A DNA stretch of 64,000 nt from Wyeomyia smithii (Eukaryota; Arthropoda; Insecta; Diptera; Culicidae), in assembly GCF_029784165.1 (NCBI RefSeq), contig NC_073694.1, positions 54,435,433 to 54,499,432 on the forward strand. Reading direction: 5' to 3'. How positions within the stretch are numbered: position 1 is the stretch's first letter; every line of letters begins with the position of its first letter. This document shows positions 21,650 to 33,574 of this stretch, piece by piece. The position numbers were made by a program, and so were the translations under genes. The notes beneath the pieces are model-generated. The model did not search any database. It was given only the letters and a program-made list of their open reading frames with translations, and was not told the origin of the DNA.

Positions 21650-22610
21650 AACCATTGGCTTTTGGTACCCATGTCTTCCATTCAGCGTCCTCCTTGAGTT
21701 TGACAAGAAGGACTCCATCCTGGAGCAAGTAGCTGCTTTTTTCTCTAGTAACCACTCCTTTCGACATACTCGCTTTTCACTTATTTATTCCTTTATTATG
21801 GTCCTGAAGCTCACGGATCTTCCCAAACTGAGCCAAAAATGCCTTTTCACTCGATGTCTTGCTTCGGTCTAATTGTGCTAGGTTGAATGTAAGATGTAAG
21901 ATCCCTTTTATTTTGTCTTACAATCCCTCAGGATACCGGGAAAGTGTATCTGCCATGCTGTTTTCTGTACCCTCACAATTGTAACTTTCGTAATCGTGTT
22001 GCTGTAGACACTCAACGGGTTTAACGGCCGTTAAGGAGTTTGCTCTGTTTAAGGAAGACTAGAGCTTTGTGTTCGGTGATGATAGTGGTACGTCTACCGA
22101 ACAGATATTGGCGCCATTTGTCCAGAGCCCAAACTATGGCTAGGGCCTCAGGCTTCGTAACGGTGTGAATGGTTTCAGCCGATTTGACAAGCCGGTTTCC
22201 ATATAAAATCACTCGCGGATAGAGGTCTTTCACATTTTCAAAAGCATTCTTGTGTTCCTCTCGCCATTCCCGTGGTTTACTAGTTCGTAGTAATTCGTAT
22301 AAAGGACTGCCGTCATGACAAACGCTAGAGCAAATCTGGAAACGTAGCTGACCATGGGTAGAACTTGGCTACGGAAATGGCGTATTGTAGACGTTTTTTC
22401 CAGGTTCAATCGATAGCACCTGATTTCCTATCAGGTGGCCTAGAAAACCAACTTGTGCTCGGAACAATATAAATTAGAAAATGCTCTTTATCAATCCAGC
22501 CACTCAAAGCCGAGTGAAAAGTAATCGTAGGTGGTGCAAATGCTGATCAAATGTTTTTGTCGTGACGTGTCGTGAAAGTGATCAAACTACGACCACATGG
22601 TTTAGGAACG
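21650..22610 (-). pseudogene. Ty3/gypsy pol remnant (RT end, RNase H, integrase start)
   Basis: Reading the minus strand from about 22610 downward, successive broken frames show FDQHLHHLRLLFTRLRVAGL, VGFLGHLIGNQVLSIEPGK, SPLYELLRTSKPREWREEHK, EALAIVWALDKWRQYLFGRR, ENSMADTLSRYPEG, and finally an integrase N-terminal piece with EDAEWKTWVPKANG. These are the reverse transcriptase thumb, RNase H and integrase entry of a gypsy polyprotein in the right order. Several stops and frameshifts make it dead. LTRs were not recognised. Confidence 0.78.
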
Positions 22611-22619
22611 GCCCCAGAG

Positions 22620-23540
22620 TAACGCGAAAGAGTTATGAAGTTTAGCGGGTGGAGGGGTGAGGAACCGAGATTTTGAAACTGCTTCGGGGAAATATTCGGC
22701 CATGTGAGACCCATCCCGCTGAACTTAAGCTTCCCTCGTGATCTCCTCCGACACAAATCGCTGAGCGGTTGGTCCTCAAAAGTTCCCCTTAAAGTGAATT
22801 ACGAATGACTCATGATTTAGGAACAGATAACCAGATCCTCTTGCCCAAATCTTTGTTTCACACGTCAAGCAAGACAGTGTCTATCGGCTGGTGCACAGCC
22901 AAGACCAGTAAAATAACACCCAAGCTCCGTTTACCGTCACCCAAACTTAATTGGGTGCTTACTGTCAGTGTCGGTATGGTAGCGTTTTCCGTATACTAAG
23001 CTGGGATCGTCGTTGTTGGCATACCACATGTCTAATACACTGTAGAATATGACATTTGCGCGTATCCGCTTGTTCCTCGGTTATCGATCACCAGATTGGA
23101 TCCAGGTGGTAGGAACCCCCCGTAATTTTGCGGCATTTCTAATACACCGAACCTTCTCTCGTTTACGCCTCCGTGTCATCCACAGTTGAGCCACAAGGTT
23201 TTGTCCGTACCCGAAGCCGACATTGTTACTAGGTGGTATCTAGAGATCCTCAGAGGGAGAGATAAGCGATGAAAAAAACCGCTGATTTGGCAACTAGGTT
23301 TCACATATCAGAGGTGCCAGATATCTTCTCAAAGCGCAATGTTCACTAACTTTTTATTCGGCTCGTATAACTGATGGTGACGGTGGAAGTCCTGGGGATG
23401 TTATTCCATCACAAAAACCGTGAAGGTGTTAAATTTTATGTTTATGTTTAATTTTATATACTTCCATCATTATTCTGTAGACCATACAACGGGTTTGTGA
23501 ACCACCAGGTAAAAATCACTGTGATGAAGCTACTTTGGAG
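22620..23540. other. Probable further gypsy wreckage, not resolved
   Basis: Minus-strand frames around 22640-23000 hint at continuation of the gypsy element upstream of the reverse transcriptase, but stops are dense and no motif is convincing. Nothing else is seen. Confidence 0.3.
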
Positions 23541-23554
23541 CATTCTGAATTCAT

Positions 23555-23715
23555 GTTTTAGCAATAAAACATGAAAAACGTGTAAAAATAAATATACTCT
23601 TTATTGAACCTTATTGCAATACCTTTCAATGTGTTACCTTTCTTGTTCATTTGGCTCGAATTTTGACATGTTCGTTTGGCTCACAACACTCTCTTCGCAT
23701 ATCTCTCCCTCTGAG
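23555..23715. repeat. Dispersed repeat, copy 2
   Basis: Matches 8885-9060 at high identity, including gcaatacctttcaatgtgttacctt and cttcgcatatctct. It is cut at 23715 by the element 23716-25437; the bases after that element (ttgctagt at 25434) resemble the continuation in copy 1 (ttgctagt at 9052). Confidence 0.6.
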
Positions 23716-24075
23716 TATTGTGATTTCAGAGAAAAATTAGAATTTTGCGTTTAGTAAAGCGGGCAATGTATGTAGTTTCGCGGGAATGCGAAGATGAACG
23801 GGAATAGAAGGTGTGACTAGAATTAGAAAAAATTTTCCCTCGTCCAGACGGGACAATATTGTCCTTTCACAAAAAAATTAGAATGCAGGGTATTTTTAAG
23901 AAAAAGAAGAAGCAACACCCGCAACTGACAGACATCTCAAACACTGGTAAGAAAGTGCTGTAAGGAATAGCATTCGATACACGTTCAACTGGGGATAGTT
24001 AAATGTTCGTAATTGAAATACAAAAATATCCGAATAAGTTTTATTCTCTACACCTCATTAGTTAATTTGAGTCTT

Positions 24076-24198
24076 TTTCATTAAGCAGACAGTATATGAA
24101 GTAGAGAGAACGAAAATTAAGCGAACTGGAAATATGATATATTTCCAGTTCGCTTAATTTTCGTTCTCTCTACTTCATATACTGTCTGCTCAATGAAC
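24076..24198. repeat. Long near-perfect palindrome, 3-base loop
   Basis: Two arms of about 60 bases meet at the trinucleotide gat (24136-24138). Arms 24086-24135 and 24139-24188 are essentially perfect (gcagacagtatatgaagtag against its complement), and the outer 10 bases have one mismatch. A transcript would form one very long hairpin. Confidence 0.9.
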
Positions 24199-24806
24199 TT
24201 GCGTGTTAACGGGAAAAAGCCGTTGTTAAAAATAGAAATTCAGTTCGAAAAATAGAGTCTTTTTATTTGTTTCTTAGGTTTTCGTTTGTCTTGATCGAGC
24301 AAAGAATATCATATTCATCATCAAAGGCATGTACGATTTATTGCCTTCAGCGATGGGCACCATTTCGCCTGTTTTTAGATCGGTTAGTGAATATGATACG
24401 ACAACATCGGGTACGGGTTTGTTAAAGTTCGCATGCTTTTGGCGATTTGATGTATTTATCACAACAATGCCATGATATATAAAATAAAAGTCGTGGGACA
24501 ACTATGTCTATAAAGCTCAATTTTGAAGAAGCAGGAGACAGACATAGAAACGATGCGCTGTACACTTTTGCGGTACTGGAAAACATCTATGTTAACTCAG
24601 GAAACAAATTTTCAAAAAACAAAGACTTTCTGAAGCATAGAAATTCTCAAGCTGGAACCAACAGAAGTTATGGGGAAACTAGGCCTTCGAATTTCGTTTA
24701 GAGGTAGGGCTCAGAAGCTTCGGTTTTTCGAAAAATGTCCTCAATGGTAAAAATAAATTAAAGCTGAGAGAGTTTCCCAGCTGAAAAATATATAAATATT
24801 TTTTTT

Positions 24807-24860
24807 TACCACAAAAGGTCAAAATAATGGTCGCAGTGGTCCAAATCTTACAAAAAAAAA
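24807..24860 (+). mobile_element. Second truncated LINE tail
   Basis: It starts taccacaaaaggtc, carries the motif tcgcagtggtccaaatctta and ends in an A-run. It equals the 3' end of the LINE at 44745-46662 and begins at the same LINE position as the copy at 9073. No clear target duplication. Confidence 0.65.
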
Positions 24861-26528
24861 CACTAGATTTTAACGTTTATTGCATCTCTAAGGAATTTGG
24901 CATCCCATTTTTTTTATCGAACATTTTTTTATTGATAAAAAAGTATAATTTTACTCGCACGACTTCCCGAAGTCCGATTGTGCTGAAAATTAGAATAGTG
25001 ACTTCTTTCGAGAAGACGAAACTCTTGAGCCGTACCTCCAAATCTCTGAACGAAATTCAGAGGTCTTTTTCCCATATATCTCATCGACACATTTTTTGTT
25101 GAGGTTTTAACCGGCGGTCATTCACCAGTCAATGAAAACTATATTATATTGCATACTGTTTAAGCAACATCAAATAATGGATTATAACTAGTTTATTCGT
25201 AGAACATTCTGATTGCAAACCATATCAATGCGGCTCTGCTGCATAGTCGAGGGCAAGGAATCAAAGCGGCTTCAATGCTATTCAATTTCAATTGAAGTAA
25301 ATTAAGAGTGCATACGCTTTGACAAACAAGTTCATGAGTCGCATTTTTATCGGTGCTGTCTGAGATTGTAATTTTCGGTTGTCAGTTGCGGTTGTCAGTT
25401 AGAGCGCAAAATTCTAATTTTTCTCTGAAATCACAATATTGCTAGTGGTACCCAAGTGATTGATATTGGATCAACTCTGTTTGCTATATTTTTCTCTAAA
25501 GAGCAAGATCGCGCCAAATGACCTATGGTCGAATATCGACCATTTTCGATTTGAATGAAACTTTGCACACGTATTTGGCTTAGCAAACAGCATTTTCCAC
25601 AGATGGAGAGATTTTTTACACTCATGAGTTGCATTCTAAAAGGGGGTATGCCTTTTGGCATAGGTGTTATTCGAAGCATTGTAGCACAGAAACCGTTGGT
25701 TGTATAGAAAAACTATCTGAGAATGAGTTGTAGCGAATACAAAATGCATCATAAAAAATATACACTGTAGAAAAAAAAATTTTTTTTGATCAAATAAAAT
25801 TAAAAATAAACATTTAATTTCAATTTAAAAAAAAAGAGTTGAATTTTTCATTTTTTTTTTCAAAGAAACTTGACGTTAATACGCAACTTTTAAAAAAAGT
25901 CCAGGATGGAGAAATGAAAAATTATTTTTTATGGTAGATTAATTTTTTTATTAAAATTCTAATTTAAACATTTTTCAAAAAATTTGTAATCTGATGATTT
26001 TAAAAGATTCAGAGAGTCATTTTGAATCAAAAAGCTCTTAATTTGTCCATGGTTCTTCAGCAAAAACCATACGTTCATTGGAATGCTTGATCAAAAATAT
26101 ACAATTCATTCTTTGACAACAAAACGATTGGATAAATAACTCAAGCGCTAAACCTTAGCCTTCCTACACGTTCCCCCTTGCCGAATCTTATATATAAAAT
26201 AAAGTTACATATGTGCGACCGCCCATAACTTTACAACGGAGCGTCTGATTTGAGCTGGCTTTGTTTTGTTGTGTTCGTCTTTGTGCAAGGCAAATTGTTA
26301 CGGCGAGAAAACTAGGAAAATTCAAAGGAAAATGGAAGAATTCACGAAAATAGAATTTCCATACAACTAAGAAATGAGATCGCAGAAGGCGCAATGAATA
26401 ACAATAATATGACAGCAATTTAAAACAGGTGACTCTCGACAGTTATTTTATAATCATCCTTTAAAAGCTACCACCGAAATAGAAGTACGCTCGACTGGTG
26501 GGTACTGTCACGGTGATCGGTTGAACAA

Positions 26529-27803
26529 TCTTAACATATAAAAATGCAGCTCTGTCTGTCTGATCCATATAGGCTTGGAAGCTTCTGAACCGATCGGTGG
26601 GAAATTTTGTATATAGAGGTTTCAGGGGCCGAGAGGGGTGACTAAGATCGTTCGAGATCCCTCCCTCTTCTGGAAGGAATGGGTTCCATACAAATTAGAC
26701 ACAAATTTCTACACATCCCGAGAACTAACCAAGTTAATGGAACCCAATTTGGCAGGGGAATATTTTTAGGGATAACAAACATATCCTAAATAGTTTGACA
26801 TCCATCCATCTTCTGGAAGGGTGGGGTTTCCTACAAATTTCTATGTTGGTTTGATACTCCTCCGTACTCTGGAAGGGGAGGCAGGTCTCCCATAGAAGCT
26901 TAACAGATATTTCAACCAGGTTTTCCGGAAAACAGCCTACACTGATCGGGTCGATGCTCAGGAGCCAAAGCTAGACTCCTGACGCCATTTTTTAAATTTA
27001 AGATGAAAAATTCCGGTTTCTAATATGGGTATTTCCGGAATCGTAATGGTGCACTAGAGCCACAAGTCGACCTCAGACAACATTTTGAATTCGGAGATGG
27101 CGACTTCCGGTGTCTGGAAAACAGCCGAAAATGTCCAAATACCACCCAATATGACGCTCATAGGCCAGAAATTTTCTCTAAATGCCATTTTGAAATCCAA
27201 GATGACTCCACAAGCTAAAAATTAACCACAAACACCATTATGCATTGTAAGATGGATGGAAAACAGCCGAAAACTGACCAAAACCAGAATGACGCTCAGG
27301 GGCCAGAAACTGTCTCCAAATGTCATTCTGACATCCAATATGGCGACTTCCGGTTTCGGAAAAACCGCCGAAAAAGACCGAATATTACTTAATATGGATA
27401 TTTCCGTAATCGAATTGATGCATAGAAGCCAAGCATTGACCCTGGACACTTGAATTCAAAGATAACCACTTTCAGTTTCTGGAAAACAACAAAATTACTG
27501 AACACCTCCCAATATTGGTATTTCCGGAATCAGATTGTTGTCATAAAAAAAGCTGAAAATGATCGAATACCACTCAATATGGATATTTTCAGATTAGAGG
27601 TGATATACAGAAGCCAAAAGTCATTTCTAAAAAAAACAATCATTTCAAACGATTTGCCTTTTGACTTTGATCATATTCTATGGCCGATTCGTCGTGCATT
27701 TGTAGACTATAAACAAATCGCAAGGAATCAATGAATTTGGAAAGTTTTAAATTATTAAATTAAACACAAAAATGGGCGAGACGAGGTTTGCCGGGTCTTC
27801 TAG
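26529..27803 (+). mobile_element. Non-autonomous Helitron
   Basis: The candidate 5' end TC (26529) is followed by ttaacatataaaaatgcag and ctgtctgtctgatccatat, the familiar leader of insect Helitrons. The 3' end is gggcgagacgaggtttgc, cgggtctt and then CTAG at 27800-27803, with a short imperfect stem just before it. The flanking bases are A on the left and T on the right, as expected for A^T insertion without target duplication. The interior carries degenerate subrepeats (ggaaaacagccgaaaa, acttccggt, tatttccggaatc). No Rep/helicase frame. Confidence 0.75.
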
Positions 27804-27974
27804 TGTTTTATGAAAAATATGGTTGTCGTGCAACACTACCTACTTGTTTACTAATAATAACTGTTTGTAAAGTACGCAACCAATAACTACTGGGTTACCT
27901 ATAATATCTGTTTTCGTATATAAATACGATTGCACTACTCCGGATGTGTTAGTAACAGTTTGCATTTTGTGAAG

Positions 27975-28780
27975 ATGAATAAAGTGAAAATGGAATACAC
28001 CAAGCCCAAATGCTGTAAACCCTTTCCTGATCATCGGTGCTCATCAAGCTTACGCAAATTAAACGAAACCGTTATTGCAAAACTAAAAATATTGAACAGT
28101 CAAGCTCATTTTAATACGTCTTTATCAATTTGTGATTCGTGTAGTTATTGGAATGATAGTCAAGCCACCATTCATCCCTTCGTTGGTTACTATTCAGAAT
28201 CTGGAACACTTAAGAATATCAGCTTCATCATAATATCGGAAGTACTCCATCATGATACTGTTGCGGTTCAGGTGTTCATTGCCAAATTAATGAGTTTTTT
28301 GAAAACAACAATAGAGTTGGAAAAAGCGATATTATTGTCTGATGAAGCTGCCTCACAATATAAAAATAGAAAAAACTTTGCAAGTTCAAAACAAAATATA
28401 ACGTCGATGCAGAGTGGCATTTTTTCGCGACTTCTCATGGTAAAGGCCCATGCGATGCAATTGGTGGCACATTAAAACGAATGGCAGGAAATGCAAGTTT
28501 AGCTAAAGAACATGAACATCCCATTACAAGCGCAAAAGAATTGTATGATTGGTCTAATCAGAAAAGTAATAAAAATTCATCAAAAATGTCATTTAGTTGG
28601 GTATCATATGAAGAATATGAACAAGGAGTAACAGAATGGAGCAGTTGTTTCAAAAAATCTATAATAATAGCTGCCACACAAAAGTATTACTCTTTTGTTC
28701 CGACTTCAGAAAATAAGATACAAACGAAGCTGTTTTCAAAAGATGACGAATCATTTACTTATGATGTATATAAAATATAA
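27975..28780 (+). pseudogene. Frameshifted transposase of the 25.5-33.8 kb element
   Basis: Two consecutive frames form one protein. The first begins MNKVKMEYTKPKCCK at 27975 and contains LSDEAASQYKNRKNF. After a frameshift at about 28375-28415 the second reads AEWHFFATSHGKGPCDAIGG and TLKRMAGNASL, then PITSAKELYDW. The motif FFATSHGKGPCD.IGGT.KR is characteristic of a widespread, poorly named transposase-like family in arthropods and cnidarians. The acidic residues in LSDEAAS and PCDAIGG may be catalytic, by inference. One frameshift makes the copy non-functional. Superfamily assignment (Sola-like or other) is uncertain. Confidence 0.65.
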
Positions 28781-29751
28781 TGTGAAACTAGTTCTGTAAA
28801 GTATCTATGTCATAAAAAAATATGTTCCTAAGATAATAAAAGTCGAAAATAAACATTTGATTCTTATATATATAATATTAATATCACTTAGAACATTTAA
28901 CTCTTTTCTTGAGAACCGTTCGCCCAATCGTTTTGTTGTCAGAGAATGAATTGTATATTTTTGATCAAGCATTCCAATGAACGTATGGTTTTTGCTGGAG
29001 AACCATGGACACATTAAGAAAAACATGTATTTTCCTAAATTATTATAATTTTTCGAGCTTGAATTAGAAATAACTCGAAAACCAATGCCTTTAGAATGTT
29101 TACTACCAAAAGCTATTTGATTCAAAATGACTCTCTGCATCTTTTAAAATCATCAGAATACAAATATTTTGAAAAATGTTTGAACTAGAATTTTCATAGA
29201 AAAATTAATCTACCATAAAAAAATTATTTTTCATTTCTCCATCCTGGACTTTTTTTAAAAGTTGCGTATTAACTACAAGTTTCTTTAAAAAAAAATTCAA
29301 CTCTTTTTTTTTAAATTGAAATTAAATGTTTATTTTTAATTTTTTTTGGTCAAAAAAAATTTTTTTTGTACAGTGTATATTTTTTTTGATGCATTTTTTA
29401 TTCGCTACAACTTATTCTCAGACAGTTTTACTATACAACCAACGATTTGTGGGCTACATTGCTTCGAATAAAACCCATTTTTTTTTCAAAGGTGGCGGGG
29501 AAATCTGCAATCAGACACCTGAGAAGAGAACTCAGGGTGTGGGGATGAGACTAGGGGAGAGATGCTGGGGTAGTTACACTCCCCAAGACCCCTACTGATC
29601 CCTGTCCCGACCCACTAGAACCCCTCCAGTCTCCAGCCCTGGTCTTCCCGGAACGACGGTTAAGTATTACGTCGGGAAGTGGCTTTTGTGCGTGATGCAC
29701 CCTCTTTACTCTTATAACCTCCTAGCTAACTACCTGGAGACTGGTAGTTAG

Positions 29752-32639
29752 CTACCACTGGCGTGTTGGTGATTGACCCGCCACACAGGCCGCGTTCCAG
29801 ATGTCCGGGTCGTCGCACATCCTCCGGACAAGATTGTCCGGAGTAGTGCCAGGCCCGCTTACAGCCATCATGTTGCTCCTCGCTCTTACGAAACGGGGAC
29901 ATACGAAGAAGACATGCTCTGCAGTCTCCTCCTCTTCCACGCACTCGGGACACATGGGGGACCCCGCGTGCCCGAACCTGTGCAGATATTGCTTGAAGCA
30001 ACCATGGCCTGACAGGATCTGTGTCAGGTGGAAGTTCACCTCGCCATGTCGCCTCCCGACCCAGCCGGATATCTCCGGTATAAGTCGGTGCGTCCATCTG
30101 CCCTTTGTGGAATTAGACCATTTTCTCTGCCAACGGAGCATCGAGAATGACCTTCTGATGCCTCGTATGCCCCTTGTGTCACGGTGGTCGAAGCACTCTC
30201 TGTCCTCCTTGATGGCGGTGCTGATAGGCATCATGCCGGACAAGACACAGATTGCATCGTATGACACCGTACGATACGCACTCACAAATCTCAGGCACAT
30301 GAGCCTGTAGGTACTTTCCAGTTTACCGCGGTAACTGTTAGTACCTAGACCGCTGAGCTATTGGACATCATACGAGATAGTGCTGCAATAGCCGATGAGG
30401 CCCTCTTACAGGCATAGTCGACGTGGCTCCCGAACGTGAGCTTGTCGTCGACCATAACCCCCAAGAGCTTCAACGATCGCTTTGAGGTGATGGTGCAGTC
30501 TCCGACTCTGACCATCGCCTGTTGCTCTGATTTACGGTTGTTCACAACCGTGACCTCCGTCTTATGGTGCGCGAGCTCCAGTATCCTGGAGCGCATCCAG
30601 TCCTCGACCTTCCTTATGCAATGCGCAGCCGTCAACTTCGACCTCTTCGATCGACTCGCCGTGAACCTCTAGCGTTATGTCGTCTGCAAAGCCGACGATC
30701 ACAACCCCTACAGGAAACTTTAGTTTCAACACCCCGTCATACATGACGTTCCACAACACCGGACCCAGGATTGAACCTTACGGAACCCCGGCGGTGATTG
30801 GGACGCACTTCTGACCCTCCTCTGTTTTGTAAACCAGTACTCGATTCTGGAAGTAGTTTTCCAGAATCTTGTACAGTGACACCGGTACGTGGATGCTCCT
30901 GAGCGCGAGCGCTATGGAGTCCCAACTGGCGCTATTGAACGCATTCTTCACGTCAAGCGTGACGATTGCGCAATAGCGTATTCCCCTTCTCTTGCGCTGG
31001 AGTGCTATCTCCGCCGTCTTGGTGACGGAGGCGATGGCATCCAGCGTGGACCCGCCCTTCCGGAAGCCGAACTGGTTGCTTGCCAGACCGTTTACACCCT
31101 CTGTGTACCTCACCAGTCTGTTGAGGATAATCCTCTCAAGCACCTTGCCCGTCGTGTCTAGCAGGCAGATAGGCCTATATGCCGATGGGTCACCTGGGGG
31201 ATTCCCAGCCTTCGGCAGTAGGACCAATTTCTGCCGCTTCCACCTATCCGGAAAGAGGCAGTCATCCAAGCACCTCTGCATGACTACTCGAAACAGCCCG
31301 GGGGCCGTTTTTATCGCCAGCCTGATTGCCAGGTTAGGAATGCCATCCGGTCCCGGTGCCTTGCTCACCTTTAGAGAGTTGGCGATCACGATGAGTTCCT
31401 CATTCGTAACCCTTGCCTCCTCCTGGACCTCGACACGGCTGTCATCGCCCACGGATTGGATGCTCGGCTGGTTGGCCGACCATCCCTGGTCTGTGTCTGA
31501 GATACTGGAACGTCGAACATGGGACTCGACCGCCGGAGGCCAAGGACTTGGCTCGCGGCGTGGAAAGAGTCCCTCGATGATTCGCTCCAGCATCGCTGGT
31601 GATCGCTCTGCAGGCGCTAGCGCGCCTTAAGTCTTGGCCATTACGATCCTGTAGGCGTCACCCCACGGGTTCGTATTGGCACTCGCGCATAGCCTATCGA
31701 AACAGGCCCTCTTGCTGGCCTTAATCGCACTCTTCAGCGTCGATCTGGCAGAACTGAATGCTGCGCGGCGCTCTGTCCTCTGTTCGTCTGTTCGCGCACG
31801 CTGCATCCTCCGTCTCGCACGGAGGCACGCACTGCGAAGGTCCGCTATCTCGTCAGTCCACCAGTAGACCGGTGGCTTCCCATTCCTAGGTTGGCGAGTC
31901 CTAGGCATGGTGGCGTCGCACGCCCGAGATAGTATAGCAACTAGTTGGTCAGGCGTCGGGTGAAGCCGACTGCCCCCCTCGCGCTCTCGTCTAATCGCCT
32001 CTTCAAAAACCTCTGCATCAAAATGCGATGTCTTCCACCCGCGGGTGAACGGAGTGTTGGCCCTACTCGTCACTTGCCGCCTCTATTAGTGTAGCCATCG
32101 TCTACCCTCCAGTTCTTGATCAGTCCTGGGCTGGAGAACGTCACGTCGATGATCGACTCCGCGCCATTTTTGCTAAAAGTACTTTTGTTCCCAACGTTGG
32201 CCAGATCTAGGTTGAGCTTTGCCAAAGCCTCCAACAAGATCTGGCCCCTCTGGTTCGTGAAGCGACTTCCCCACTCAACAGCCCAAGCGTTGAAGTCGCC
32301 CGCCACCACCAACGGCGTTAGCTCCATGGATTGGAGATCGACCATCAGGGTGAGCCTTTCGGTAGACCAACGTGGCGGAGCATAGCAACTGCAGTAGAAC
32401 ACTCCGTTCACCTTAGCAACTACGTACCCTTCTTCTGAGGTTGAGACAACCTCTTGAACCGGGAACTTGCCCGTCGTACATATGGCCGCCATACTGGACT
32501 TATCCGCAACCCAGTTACCGTTTCCGGGAGGGATGCGGTAGGGGTTCGATATGATTACGATGTCCGACAACGACTCAGTGGCTGCTTGGTGTAGCAGCTG
32601 CTGAGCCGCGAAGCAATGGTTCAGGTTCAGTTGCGTCAC
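29752..32639 (-). pseudogene. R1-type LINE ORF2, endonuclease-RT, broken
   Basis: Pieces in order on the minus strand: endonuclease (QLNLNHCFAAQQLLHQ, VAGDFNAWAVEWGS, SIIDVTFSS), a linker, reverse transcriptase (KAPGPDGIPNLAI, YRPICLLDTTGKVLERII, FGFRKGGSTLDAI, TLDVKNAFNSASW, VGFADDITLEV) and a C-terminal knuckle (CPECVEEEETAEHVFFVC). Damage: frameshift near 32070, in-frame stop at 31627, stop at 30778 replacing the Q of GVPQGS, and frameshifts near 30640 and 30310. The catalytic residues are still recognisable, but the gene cannot make a full protein. Confidence 0.88.
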
Positions 32640-32641
32640 CC

Positions 32642-33574
32642 TTACGCCCGTGGTTTCGCAGCCGGCTTACCGGCTGGGCACCTGGGGCCTCCCATAAAGT
32701 GTTTGGCGTCCCGTTTCCCGGAACATACCATACACTTGGGAGACTCCCCACAGTCCTTCGCTTTATGGCCTGCACCTCCACATCGCCTGCACAACTGGCT
32801 CCTATCGGGCCCCTTGCAGGTCCAGGACTTATGTCCACCCTCAAAGCACCGGAAGCAAATGTCTGGTTGCTGTAGTATGCCCAGAGGACATACAGACCAG
32901 CCGACCTTCAACTTGCCTTCTTTCAGGGCCAGGTTATCATCCGCCGACGCTGGTCGGAAGGTAGCTATCTGGGTCCCCGCCGGACCTTTGCGGAGGCGGA
33001 TTGACACCTTAGCCACCTCCACCCCACACTTCGCTTTGAGGGCTTGTGCAATGTCGCACCCCTCCGTGATTTCGTCCAGGTTTTTAAGCTGGAGAGTCAC
33101 CTCTGAGGTGAGTGCCCGCACTTGCACCTCCTTCCCTAGGACCTTTTCAGCTACCGTTTTATAGGTAGCCCCCTTGTTCTTGGCGTCCTTCCGGAGCTCA
33201 AGTATCATCTCGCCAGTGCGAGATCGGCGGATACTCCGCACATCCGCCCCCAGATCCTTGAGCTGGGTTTCCCCCCTCGTCTTCTTCAAAACTTCTGAGT
33301 ATTTCGACCCGTCCGTCTTGAGTATGAGGGCAGCACCCCTACTCCGCGCCTTTTTGACCTTTTTCGGTCCTCTTGCCACTCCGCCATCTTGGCGCGTCGC
33401 ACCTTCCCGACGCCTCCTACCCAACCGTTGTCCAAGGGTTGCCCGTAGCCTCCACTTGTTCCGTTTCCGCGCCGGATCTTGAACCGGTTGGTGTGTACTC
33501 TCGTGGGAGTAGCGCAACCAACCGTTTCTTGGGGTTCCCGGGGGCCGCTTCCCCCGGAGACTGCCTCGCTGCCT
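32642..33574 (-). pseudogene. R1-type LINE ORF1 (gag), 5'-truncated
   Basis: An open frame of about 310 residues belongs to the element; the further upstream part of the open frame is transposon flank. The N-terminal part is very basic (RKRNKWRLRATLGQRLGRRR), followed by a central domain and three zinc knuckles near the C terminus: CFRCFEGGHKSWTC, CRRCGGAGHKAKDC and CMVCSGKRDAKHFMGGPRC. All cysteines and histidines look intact. It ends at TAA 32642 immediately before ORF2. Function by family: RNA binding in the retrotransposition complex. Confidence 0.85.

Larger units (their letters stand above)
23716..25437. mobile_element. 1.7-kb element with 34-bp inverted ends
   Basis: About 34 bases at 23716-23752 (tattgtgatttcagagaaaa onward) recur as the perfect reverse complement at about 25404-25437. 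A short minus-strand frame inside (24274-24501) has no recognised domain. The element contains a long palindrome (24076-24198) and a LINE-tail insertion (24807). It is probably a non-autonomous DNA transposon with later insertions. Confidence 0.6.
29476..33574 (-). mobile_element. R1-clade LINE inserted in the right inverted repeat
   Basis: A 4.1-kb minus-strand LINE, with a short A-run at its 3' end (low coordinates), flanked by the perfect 13-bp direct repeat TTCGAATAAAACC at 29463-29475 and 33575-33587. It is GC-rich against the AT-rich surroundings. It encodes a gag-like protein and an endonuclease-reverse transcriptase with a C-terminal CCHC. The 5' end appears truncated because the gag frame is already open at the junction. 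Motif wording matches R1/Waldo-like elements, but the site is not 28S rDNA. Confidence 0.88.
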
